From Bacteroidales bacterium (GTDB lineage: Bacteria; Bacteroidota; Bacteroidia; Bacteroidales; WCHB1-69), in assembly GCA_024400835.1 (NCBI GenBank), contig JAKSMC010000025.1, forward strand, positions 1-48,748: a stretch of DNA of 48,748 nt. The letters are read 5' to 3'. A model generated the notes under the pieces. That model made no database searches. It was not told the origin of the DNA and was given only the letters and a program-made list of their open reading frames with translations. The translations under genes and the position numbers were made by a program. Below are positions 32,248 through 39,769 of this stretch, one piece after another; within the stretch, counting starts at the first letter, position 1; each line of letters begins with the position of its first letter.

Positions 32248-34056
32248 ATGAGCGAATCAGTTACACAACAGCAAAACAAACCCGAAACCCGTACACGCAA
32301 ATTCTGGAGAGTCGTTTTCGGCTCTATGTTAGGTTTCTTTTTCTCCACCATTCTTGTTTCAATTTTATACTTTGCTATGATGGTGGGAATGATCGCATCC
32401 CTTTCTTCGGCCGCCGAAGAAACCAAAACCATTAAGGACAACAGCATTTTGAAAATCGACCTCTCTATGCCGATTTCCGAACGCTCGATTGCCACACCGT
32501 TTGACGGTATGAGCAACTATAACACGCCTACGGGCTTGAATGACATCTTGGCATCGCTCAAAGCCGCTGCCAACGACCCAAAAATCAAGGGCATCTTTCT
32601 GTGCGCGCCCGAAGTTTCCGCTTCACCCGCTACTATGAAGGAAATTCACGATGCCTTGGTGAATTTCAAAAAGTCCGGCAAGTTCATTTACGCATACAGC
32701 GATTCGTATGGCCAAAACGGCTACTATCTGGCTACGACGGCTGACAAAATCGTGATGAACCCGACTGGCAATCTTCTCCTCAAAGGTTATGCCTTCCAGA
32801 TTATGTTCTATAAAGGATTGTTGGATAAATTGGATGTTGATGTTCAAGTTATCCGTCACGGTCAGTTCAAGAGTGCTGTCGAACCCTATATTTTGGATAA
32901 AATGAGCGAAGCCAACAACAAACAGATGACGGTGCTGGTGAACTCTCTGTGGAGTTCTCTTTCCAAAGACATCGCCACTTCCCGCGGTATCTCCGTAGAA
33001 CGTCTGAACCAAATCGTGGACAACCTCTCTTGCTTCTCTCCCGATTCCGCACTCCGCATGAAATTGGTTGACCAGTTGGCTTATTCCGGCGATATGGAAC
33101 GTATGTTGAAAAACAAAGTCGCTATGGGCGAAAACGAAAAGCTGAACTTCGTGACCATTTCCAATTATGTGAAATCCATCAAAAACGACAGCAAGGCATC
33201 TGACAAAATCGCCGTAGTATATGCTGTTGGCGAAATTAGAGATGGCAAGGGCGACAACGATGCCGGCATCTTCTCCGATAGTTTCATCAAAGAATTCAGA
33301 AAAGCATATAAGAACAAAGACGTCAAGGCTATCGTTTTGCGTGTAAACTCTCCTGGCGGCAGCGCTATGGCTTCTGAAAACATCTGGCGCGAAATCGCGC
33401 TCGCCAAGAAAGCCGGCAAAATCGTTGTTACCTCTATGGGCGACTATGCCGCATCCGGTGGCTACTACATCTCCTGCAACTCCGACTACATCTTCGCACA
33501 ACCCAACACTTTGACTGGTTCGATTGGTGTGTTCGGTATGATTCCTTCTTTGCAAAAAGCCCTCCAGAATAAATTGGGCGTTACCATCGACGGTGTGAAA
33601 TCCAACCAGCATTCTGACTTTATGACGGGATTCAGAGCTATGGACGAAAGCGAACTGGCTGTGATGCAGAATATGGTTGAACAAACCTACGGCCTCTTCA
33701 CCAAGCGTGTGGCTGACGGCCGTAAGATGAAGGTGGCTGAAGTAGATAGCATCGGTCAAGGCCGTGTGTGGGCTGGCAAAGACGCCATCGCCATCGGATT
33801 GGTTGACAAGCTTGGTTCCTTGGATGACGCCATCGCCAAAGCCGCACAACTGGCCAAAGTGTCCAACTACAAGCTGGTCTATTACCCGCAGCAGAAATCC
33901 TTCTTCGAAAAACTGTTCACAGCCAAAGACGACGAAGTCGAAATGGCTATGAAGTCCAAGTTGGGCGACCTCTACTTTATGTATCAAGGACTTAACCAGG
34001 TGCTTAGTCGCGAAGGCGTACAGGCACGTATGCCGATGGAAATCACGATACAATAA
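32248..34056 (+). CDS. sppA: Signal peptide peptidase SppA, 67K type
   Basis: SppA degrades cleaved signal peptides in the inner membrane. The 602-aa length fits the double-domain (67K) form. An N-terminal transmembrane anchor (~27-50) precedes two S49 domains. The catalytic dyad is Lys208 (RHGQFKSAVEPY) and Ser403 (GDYAASGGYYISC), close to the E. coli positions (Lys209, Ser409). It starts five bases after the GntR gene. Confidence 0.95.
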   Translation: MSESVTQQQNKPETRTRKFWRVVFGSMLGFFFSTILVSILYFAMMVGMIASLSSAAEETKTIKDNSILKIDLSMPISERSIATPFDGMSNYNTPTGLNDILASLKAAANDPKIKGIFLCAPEVSASPATMKEIHDALVNFKKSGKFIYAYSDSYGQNGYYLATTADKIVMNPTGNLLLKGYAFQIMFYKGLLDKLDVDVQVIRHGQFKSAVEPYILDKMSEANNKQMTVLVNSLWSSLSKDIATSRGISVERLNQIVDNLSCFSPDSALRMKLVDQLAYSGDMERMLKNKVAMGENEKLNFVTISNYVKSIKNDSKASDKIAVVYAVGEIRDGKGDNDAGIFSDSFIKEFRKAYKNKDVKAIVLRVNSPGGSAMASENIWREIALAKKAGKIVVTSMGDYAASGGYYISCNSDYIFAQPNTLTGSIGVFGMIPSLQKALQNKLGVTIDGVKSNQHSDFMTGFRAMDESELAVMQNMVEQTYGLFTKRVADGRKMKVAEVDSIGQGRVWAGKDAIAIGLVDKLGSLDDAIAKAAQLAKVSNYKLVYYPQQKSFFEKLFTAKDDEVEMAMKSKLGDLYFMYQGLNQVLSREGVQARMPMEITIQ

Positions 34057-34070
34057 GTTCAAGGTTTAAA

Positions 34071-34250
34071 AGAGATCCCTACACTCCGCTACGCTTCGTT
34101 ACGGGATGACGCTGCTGCCATCAATCAGGAAGTGGCGGCGGCAGAAAGTGACGGACCAATTGAACGGATGTGGTGCCGCCGCAAGGCTGCCCCTGTCGGA
34201 ATGCACGTCATCCCGAACCTCTGACGATAGGAGGAGGTGAAGGGATCTCT
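34071..34250. mobile_element. MITE-like inverted-repeat element (~180 bp)
   Basis: The ends are imperfect inverted repeats: AGAGATCCCT...CGGGATGACG at the left and CGTCATCCCG...AGGGATCTCT at the right. The interior has no ORF worth calling. Elements with GGGATGACG/CGTCATCCC ends are common extragenic repeats. It lies between sppA and the second protease and encodes no transposase. Confidence 0.65.
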
Positions 34251-34292
34251 ACAAGACGCAACAATCACATTTTAACCACAAATAAAAGTATT

Positions 34293-36614
34293 ATGAAAAA
34301 GTTTTTTATCCTTATATTCTGCCTCGCAGTGGCAGTGCCGATGTTCGCACAAAACTGCTATTGGGTGTTCTTCACCGACAAGAACAACACCACATTTGAT
34401 CCCTATCAGTATTTTGATGCCAAAGCTATTGAGCGTTATCAGCTGAACAACCTCAATCTTTACGACATCAGCAACTATCCTGTTAACCAGGACTATAAAG
34501 ACCAGGTAAACACCATTACGGAAGGCTATGTGGGTGAGTCCCGTTGGTTCAACGCGCTTGCCGTGATGGCCACCGAAAATGAAATAGAAATCGTGAAAAC
34601 ACTGCCTTTTGTGGCAGGCACACAGCTCATCTGCACAGAAGCCGTGTTGGCGCAGGCACCTGAACAAAGCACGGAAACTGCCCTCACCAAGTACGATGCC
34701 AGAATGAACCAAATCGCCCTTATGCAAGGTGAGAAGTTCCAACAAAAGAACATCAACGGCAAAGGCGTGCGTATCGCTGTATTTGACGGTGGTTTTCCCG
34801 GCGTAGATACGCATCCTGCGTTTAAGCATCTGCGTGACAACCATCAGATTATCAAAACCTGGAACTTCGCCAATAATAAGGAGAATGTCTATGACTACAA
34901 CCAGCACGGCCGTATGGTGCTCAGCTGCATCGCCGGCATTATGAACGACACCACGATGTTGGGTTTGGCGCCTGCTGCGGAATTCCTTCTGGCTCGCACA
35001 GAAGTGGAAGCTGAAAAGAAGAAAGAGGAAGTCTGGTGGGTGGAAGCTCTGGAATGGGCTGACCAGAACGGCGCGCACATCGTGAGCAGCTCACTCGGTT
35101 ATGGCATAGATTTGCACAATCTGAAAGATATGGACGGCAAAACCTCCATCGTGGCCAAAGGCGCCAGCACTGCCGCCAGCAAGGGCATCTTGGTTTGTAC
35201 CGCTATGGGCAACGAAGGCAGCGACAATGATTGGAAAGTGCTTGTCACTCCCGCTGATGCTGAAAACGTGCTCTCCGTGGGCGCAGTCAGCTCTTTGGAA
35301 AAATTGGAATCCTACAGTTCCTTCGGCCCTACCGCCGATGGTCGCCGCAAACCCAACGTGGTGGCCTGTGGCCACGATATGGTGGCAGACGTCAAAGGTA
35401 ACTACAAATACTATCAGGGAACCTCTTTCGCCACTCCGCTCGTCTCTGGATTTGCCGCCTGCGTAAAGCAAATGCACCCCGACTGGACCGTGGCTCAGCT
35501 GATTGAGGAAATCGAAAAGTCCGGCAACCATTATCCCTACTATGATTATGCTTTCGGTTACGGCGTGCCGCAAGCCGGCTATTTCACCGAATCAGCCACG
35601 AAAACGAATGCCCATACTTTCGATTTGGCCGAAGATGCCAGCAATCTATACGTAATTCCCCTCAACCCTTACGAATGCCACAATATCTTTTTCAACATCA
35701 CCAATGGCGACGGCACTATTGAATATTATGATTCTAAAGAAATTTTTATTGACAAAGACGACAGTACTCAGACAATTGATGGTAATGCCATCCAATATCT
35801 CAGAAAGTCTTCTTTGAAAGAAGGACAAATTGTAAATATCTGGTACAACGGTCAATATTCAAAATATGTGGTGGGCAAGGACAAGGTTCAGCAGAAAGAC
35901 TATTACGATAAATCCCGCAGTTTGCGAACAGGTTGTGATTTTAATAGCGGAATTTTCAACAAAGCCCCTATGGATTTTTATAAAAAGAATAGAAGAAACA
36001 TTCACTCAAGTAGTATTGTCCTCAACGCATCCTTTATGGTTCCCTCTATGTGGCAGCGTACGGAAAACATCCATCAGACAGCCAGAATTTCACGCTCCTT
36101 CTCATTCAGTTGGGTCAACAACTGGCAGGTGGCCAGAGTATATGGACTCGGTTTCCGTTTAGGTTTCGGCTCTTCCTGGTATGCTTTGCAGGATTTTCAA
36201 AATCCGACCTGTTTATATGACTATCCTAACATTGGTAATATGGATAATAAGGATGTGGTTGATTACGACATCAGAAAACACAACCTCAAGACCTCGCAGT
36301 TTGATTTGGAACTCTATCAACGTTTCATTTTGGCCAATCTTTCCAACAGCAAATTGTATTTGGAAACAGGTGCGTATGGCGATTGGATTACCGGCAGTCG
36401 TTTGAAAACGAAAATCATCTACGATGAAAATCATAGACAAACTATGGTGGATAATAAATATTATAGAGATGGTATGTACAAACTGAACTGCGGTGTGCGT
36501 TTGCGCCTTGGCTTCACCAATTGGTTTGCCATCTACGGTCAATATCGTATTACTGATATTTTGAAAGAAGGCAACGATCTTCCGAAATGGGAAGTAGGTA
36601 TTCAGATTTTCTAA
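34293..36614 (+). CDS. S8 subtilisin-like protease with C-terminal barrel-like domain (paralogue 2)
   Basis: The 773-aa paralogue of 27352-29742 has the same layout: signal peptide (MKKFFILIFC to MFAQN), the conserved NCYWVFFTDKNNT start, an S8 domain with Asp165, His205 and Ser378, a spacer, and a barrel-like C-terminus (LGFRLGFGSSWYAL, FDLELYQRF, LYLETGAYGDWITGSR, FAIYGQYRITDIL) ending in Phe. A terminal aromatic is the usual BAM-recognition residue of outer-membrane proteins. The frame opens at 34170 inside the MITE-like element, so the signal-peptide ATG at 34293 is used. Confidence 0.85.
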   Translation: MKKFFILIFCLAVAVPMFAQNCYWVFFTDKNNTTFDPYQYFDAKAIERYQLNNLNLYDISNYPVNQDYKDQVNTITEGYVGESRWFNALAVMATENEIEIVKTLPFVAGTQLICTEAVLAQAPEQSTETALTKYDARMNQIALMQGEKFQQKNINGKGVRIAVFDGGFPGVDTHPAFKHLRDNHQIIKTWNFANNKENVYDYNQHGRMVLSCIAGIMNDTTMLGLAPAAEFLLARTEVEAEKKKEEVWWVEALEWADQNGAHIVSSSLGYGIDLHNLKDMDGKTSIVAKGASTAASKGILVCTAMGNEGSDNDWKVLVTPADAENVLSVGAVSSLEKLESYSSFGPTADGRRKPNVVACGHDMVADVKGNYKYYQGTSFATPLVSGFAACVKQMHPDWTVAQLIEEIEKSGNHYPYYDYAFGYGVPQAGYFTESATKTNAHTFDLAEDASNLYVIPLNPYECHNIFFNITNGDGTIEYYDSKEIFIDKDDSTQTIDGNAIQYLRKSSLKEGQIVNIWYNGQYSKYVVGKDKVQQKDYYDKSRSLRTGCDFNSGIFNKAPMDFYKKNRRNIHSSSIVLNASFMVPSMWQRTENIHQTARISRSFSFSWVNNWQVARVYGLGFRLGFGSSWYALQDFQNPTCLYDYPNIGNMDNKDVVDYDIRKHNLKTSQFDLELYQRFILANLSNSKLYLETGAYGDWITGSRLKTKIIYDENHRQTMVDNKYYRDGMYKLNCGVRLRLGFTNWFAIYGQYRITDILKEGNDLPKWEVGIQIF

Positions 36615-36632
36615 TTTGATAAAGACAGAGTT

Positions 36633-37094
36633 ATGAAAAGAATAATAACTATCGCATTGCTGATCTGCTCGTTGTTAGGCTTCGGCGTGGTGCAGGCGCA
36701 AAGCAACGCTCCCCACAAATACGTGCGTACCGAAACACTCACTTTTAAGAATACGAACAATGAATTTGCGGCCAACGTTGTCGGCAAAGTCGTTCTGAAA
36801 GAGAGCAAAAGCAACTCCATAAAATGTGAAATCAAAATCACCGGCTATGGCAAGACCGAAGAAGAGGCCAAAGCCAATGCCGACAACATCATCATAATTT
36901 CAGAAAGAAAGGACGCCTCAAAAAGTTCTGGACCTGCTGACCTTACGGTTAATGTCGAGAGTGGACTTTACCTCAAGCGTCGATGCGAGGTAGTCACTAC
37001 CATTTTTGTTCCCTCCTCCGTATCTGTTCAACACACCGACAATGTGGGGTTTATGGAGTTGATGAAACGGATGGTAGAGAAAATGTTACCGTAG
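36633..37094 (+). CDS. Secreted protein of unknown function
   Basis: The 153-aa product has a signal peptide (MKRIITIALL to VVQAQS) and a mature ~130-aa beta-rich domain with LYLKRRCEVVTTIFVPSS near the end; no family recognised. It starts 18 bases after the second S8 protease and is followed by a terminator, so it is the last gene of that unit and may work with the protease as an inhibitor, chaperone or partner; that is inference. Confidence 0.65.
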   Translation: MKRIITIALLICSLLGFGVVQAQSNAPHKYVRTETLTFKNTNNEFAANVVGKVVLKESKSNSIKCEIKITGYGKTEEEAKANADNIIIISERKDASKSSGPADLTVNVESGLYLKRRCEVVTTIFVPSSVSVQHTDNVGFMELMKRMVEKMLP

Positions 37095-37136
37095 CTAATT
37101 TGTTTTTCCGGCGCGCCCGTTTTTCATAGCCATTAA

Positions 37137-37160
37137 CCGACGGGCGCGTCGGTTCTTTTT
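37137..37160 (+). terminator. Terminator after the S8-2/36633 unit
   Basis: CCGACG-ggcg-CGTCGG is a perfect hairpin followed by TTCTTTTT. A wider CGCGCCCGT/ACGGGCGCG pairing (37112-37148) can form as an alternative. GC-rich DNA ends here and the AT-rich island begins. Confidence 0.8.
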
Positions 37161-37228
37161 GTTAAACTTAATGCGTGCGTCTGCAGGAGGTTTATAGTAT
37201 AGCACTTGAAAGGAAATAGGACTGAATA

Positions 37229-37846
37229 ATGAAAAGATTATTGTTTTTGTTAGTTGCACTTGGATTTTTGGCATGTTCCTGTTCTACATCAGAGCAAAGG
37301 CTCCTGAAAGACAAAAGGTATATGCGGTTTTTAGAATCCCGCTCCAATTGTTGCTTGAAGGTAATCGACGAATCTAATTGCCAAGGACTTGTTGTTGACG
37401 CTTCCTGTTTGTCTGAAGCGGATAAACAACTGGACGCGTTTATTAGAAAACTTACTGCAGCTGATAGCAATGATGTCCTGTCTTACAACTATATTGTTAA
37501 TGATACTATAATTAACGAGTTTGAAGAAATGTTAGTTGATTCCGTTTCCTTATCATCAAATCATTTTTATAAAGATATCAGTAAAAACTCGTATTACAGG
37601 CAGTATGTCGGCTTCAAATCACAAGAAAAAAATTATATGCTAATCGGATTTGAGCAAAAGGAACCCTTTAAACGTAAAAGGGATAGAAAGAACGATTTCA
37701 AAATTTTTGAGCTGACCTATTCGAGATTCTTACTCATCGACAACATAGATATATTTCCAACAGAGGTAAGTCGGTTCTGGATACTTTATGATGTCGAAAA
37801 CTGTACTTTCCATACTTATATGTTATATGATTGTCGAATACAATGA
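37229..37846 (+). CDS. Putative lipoprotein at the edge of the peptide-export island
   Basis: The 205-aa product has a lipoprotein signal (MKRLLFLLVALGFLACSC; lipid Cys16 or Cys18) and a mature part with several Cys (NCCLK, NCQ, CLSE) but no recognised domain. It is AT-rich like the following export genes and has the same orientation. It may be an immunity or surface component, but nothing in the sequence proves that. Confidence 0.6.
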   Translation: MKRLLFLLVALGFLACSCSTSEQRLLKDKRYMRFLESRSNCCLKVIDESNCQGLVVDASCLSEADKQLDAFIRKLTAADSNDVLSYNYIVNDTIINEFEEMLVDSVSLSSNHFYKDISKNSYYRQYVGFKSQEKNYMLIGFEQKEPFKRKRDRKNDFKIFELTYSRFLLIDNIDIFPTEVSRFWILYDVENCTFHTYMLYDCRIQ

Positions 37847-37966
37847 TTATGATGTATTTTTGCGACCTATTTTCTTTGAAAAATTAAGAATTCCTGACAT
37901 TAGCAGCCATAGAATTGTATTTGTCGAATGAAGAAAAATAAAATTCGGTAATATGAGAAAATATTG

Positions 37967-37974
37967 TATTTTTG
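37967..37974 (+). promoter_or_regulatory. Candidate -7 box upstream of the 37990 frame
   Basis: TATTTTTG fits TAnnTTTG and lies 16 bases before the ATG at 37990. Confidence 0.45.
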
Positions 37975-38008
37975 CATCGTCTTTTCCGTATGACTATGCA
38001 AGAAAGAA

Positions 38009-38038
38009 TTTGTGATTTGTTAATATATAGTAATTTTG
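38009..38038 (+). promoter_or_regulatory. Candidate promoter adjoining the G10 tract
   Basis: TTTG at 38009-38012, an 18-base spacer and TAATTTTG at 38031-38038 form a good Bacteroides promoter. The expected start site falls inside the G10 run. Confidence 0.55.
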
Positions 38039-38039
38039 C

Positions 38040-38049
38040 GGGGGGGGGG
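38040..38049 (+). repeat. Homopolymeric G10 tract
   Basis: Ten G in a row, the longest G or C homopolymer in the window, two bases after a -7 box and inside a short reading frame. Confidence 0.95.
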
Positions 38050-38437
38050 TGGAATAACAACTCTCCACTCTGATTTTACTAATGCTGAATTTTCTTGCGA
38101 ACACAGTAATCCTATCAAGTATTTAAAAAATGGTTCCCCATCCTCTATTGCCCAAAATTTATGTTTGATAGACATAGCAAGGTGTGGGGAAGTTGACGAC
38201 CTTGCGCCGCCGTTGGTTTGAAGTCCCATGCTGTATGTGCGCTGACAGCATAAAAGCGGAATCGTATTTCGCCGGGACGAAAAGAACGTTTCCTGATAAG
38301 GTGGCAAAACCGAACCGGATTCGTTTGGAAGGCGAGGAAACGAAAATTTCGGATTTCTTTTTAGCAGAATGTTGTCAAAATCTGCAAAGCACAAATAGGA
38401 CTAAAAAGAACAAAGTTAAACATAAAATCGATAAACA

Positions 38438-38683
38438 ATGAAATCTTTAGATATAAACGCATACGGCGTAAAAGAAATGAACAAACAGGAAATGGTTGAA
38501 ACCAATGGTGGTGGTATTGTTGTGGCACTTATCATTGCTGCTGCTGCTGCTGTTCTTACAGGTTGTACGGTTGTTATTGGCGATAATAATGATGTGAATA
38601 ATAATGGTGGAGGAAATACCAATAACAATGGCAATGGAAACGGCAATGGAAATGATAATGGTAATGGAAACGGCAATCATTAA
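38438..38683 (+). CDS. Double-glycine-leader peptide precursor with Asn/Gly-repeat tail
   Basis: The 81-aa precursor has a Bacteroidota-style GG leader (AYGVKEMNKQEMVETNGG, residues 8-25), the type cut by C39 peptidase exporters; such an exporter is encoded 1.1 kb downstream. The predicted core (~56 aa) starts with a hydrophobic, Ala-rich segment (27-40), continues through LTGC (Cys43, lipobox-like) and VVIGD, then a tail almost entirely of Asn and Gly ending in His. This fits a bacteriocin-like or natural-product peptide. The tail is encoded by AAT/GGA/GGC/AAC repeats. Function is inferred from leader and neighbours, and the core matches no class I know. Confidence 0.75.
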   Translation: MKSLDINAYGVKEMNKQEMVETNGGGIVVALIIAAAAAVLTGCTVVIGDNNDVNNNGGGNTNNNGNGNGNGNDNGNGNGNH

Positions 38684-38699
38684 AAAAATGTTTTAATAC

Positions 38700-38733
38700 A
38701 AGGAGAGGCTATTTATAGAGAAGGCCTCTCCTT
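38700..38733 (+). promoter_or_regulatory. Intercistronic hairpin after the peptide gene
   Basis: AAGGAGAGGC pairs perfectly with GCCTCTCCTT (10 bp) around a 14-base loop, without a T-tract. A hairpin at this place usually stabilises the peptide mRNA or reduces readthrough into the export genes. Confidence 0.7.
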
Positions 38734-38744
38734 AAAGTGTGTTT

Positions 38745-39590
38745 ATGCAAAGATTCAAAAGAAGACTATTTATCATTATGGCAACTGTACTAGTTGTTAC
38801 TACAATAATTTTCCTTTTAGGTTATTTTAGTCTAATGACAGTAATTCCTAAAGGAAAACAAAATTTCCGCTATATAAATGGTCACATTGTACTAGAATCA
38901 AATTATATTTTTGACACAGGGGCTGATATTTCAGTATTATATGAGAAAGAGGGATTAAGTCTTCCAGTAGCAGCAACTTTGATAAGTGACATCCATAAGA
39001 AAAAAAGATTGAAACCCTTATATTTCGTTGATAGAAAACTTGAGACACAAAATGCTGAAATCCATTTTATTTGTTTGATTGATAGTGTATTTTACAGACC
39101 TGATAAATCAGTGTTGGGAATAATAGGAATGAATGTCATACAAAGAGCTAATTGGCATTTCTCTTTTAGGGATAGTACAATTGAGGCTTTACCTTTACAT
39201 ACTTCTATTAAAATTCCAAAAGACGCACTTTGTTTGAAATATCGTAATAGGCTTTTTCCTTGCACGTCTATTGATATCGAGGGTGAAAAATACCGACAAA
39301 TATTGATAGATATGGGATATAGTTTGGAATTTTTCCTTGATGAAAAAAATATGAAATCAATTCAAAAATGTCGCTTTGTTGAACCAAAACAAGAATTGAT
39401 ATCAGGGCTATTGGGTCAGCAACAAGTTGATGTTTTCAAATATGATACATTGTATGTTAATGACAAACAATATTCAAATGTTCGCATTGATGGGGGGGAG
39501 CGAAATCTCATAGGTCTTGGTTTTATGCGTCGTTTCGACCATCTGTTTTGGGACAGTCGGCATAGAAAGGTGTATTTGTGGAATGAGTAA
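38745..39590 (+). CDS. Membrane-anchored retropepsin-like aspartic protease
   Basis: The 281-aa protein has an N-terminal membrane anchor (~8-32) and a retropepsin-like domain. The first active-site motif is IFDTGADISVLY (Asp57-Thr-Gly), followed by the flap region and the hydrophobic IIGMNVI signature. A second, degenerate lobe has IDMGYS (Asp189) where a second DTG would be, and GLGFMRRFDHLFW near the end. Clan AA proteases of this kind occur in Bacteroidota peptide-export clusters. The active site should face the periplasm. It may mature the exported peptide or act in immunity; both are inference. An alternative GTG start is at 38739. A G7 run (39491-39497) lies within the gene. Confidence 0.82.
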   Translation: MQRFKRRLFIIMATVLVVTTIIFLLGYFSLMTVIPKGKQNFRYINGHIVLESNYIFDTGADISVLYEKEGLSLPVAATLISDIHKKKRLKPLYFVDRKLETQNAEIHFICLIDSVFYRPDKSVLGIIGMNVIQRANWHFSFRDSTIEALPLHTSIKIPKDALCLKYRNRLFPCTSIDIEGEKYRQILIDMGYSLEFFLDEKNMKSIQKCRFVEPKQELISGLLGQQQVDVFKYDTLYVNDKQYSNVRIDGGERNLIGLGFMRRFDHLFWDSRHRKVYLWNE

Positions 39591-39602
39591 AAACAATCAA
39601 CA

Positions 39603-39767
39603 ATGAAGAAGAAATTAAAAGTAATTGGCCATATAGGCCTTATAGTTGTATTTGTATTCTACATCATCGATTTCATATTGGGACATTGTGGATGAAAATC
39701 GCTTTTCTATTATATAGGGTACTCTATAGGACATATTTGTGGATTGTTTGAAAAATTGATTTATTGA
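39603..39767 (+). pseudogene. Small membrane peptide gene split by an in-frame TGA
   Basis: From the ATG at 39603, 30 codons encode a hydrophobic peptide (MKKKLKVIGH, then IGLIVVFVFYIIDF, ending GHCG) up to a TGA at 39693-39695. The same frame then continues for 23 more codons (KSLFYYIGYSIGHICGLFEK) to a second stop at 39767, three bases before the exporter ATG. The continuation repeats the GH-CG pattern and stays membrane-like, so the original gene probably encoded about 54 aa with Trp at the TGA. The 30-aa product (39603-39695) could still be made. Role unknown; immunity peptide or exporter accessory are options. Confidence 0.5.
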
Positions 39768-39769
39768 TA

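Larger units (their letters stand above)
37847..38437. other. Long leader region upstream of the GG-leader peptide
   Basis: About 590 bases with no convincing intact gene. It holds two promoter-like boxes (37967-37974, 38009-38038), a G10 tract (38040-38049) and a 27-codon frame at 37990 that crosses the tract. If the tract were one G shorter or two longer, the frame would extend to 76 codons, ending at 38221. No -7 box was seen near 38438, so the peptide gene probably has a leader of about 390 bases or more. Confidence 0.5.

Noticed and set aside
32623..34062. 479-codon minus-strand frame opposite sppA
   Set aside because: Antisense to sppA, whose catalytic Lys and Ser are in place; the translation is His/Val-rich shadow sequence.
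38020..38394. 124-codon minus-strand ORF across the G10 tract
   Set aside because: No signal, domain or promoter; its C-terminus is just the translated homopolymer. It cannot be excluded but is not supported.
39693..39695. TGA as a selenocysteine or recoded Trp codon
   Set aside because: I saw no SECIS-like hairpin right after it, and other genes in the window use TGA as a normal stop. A nonsense change is simpler.
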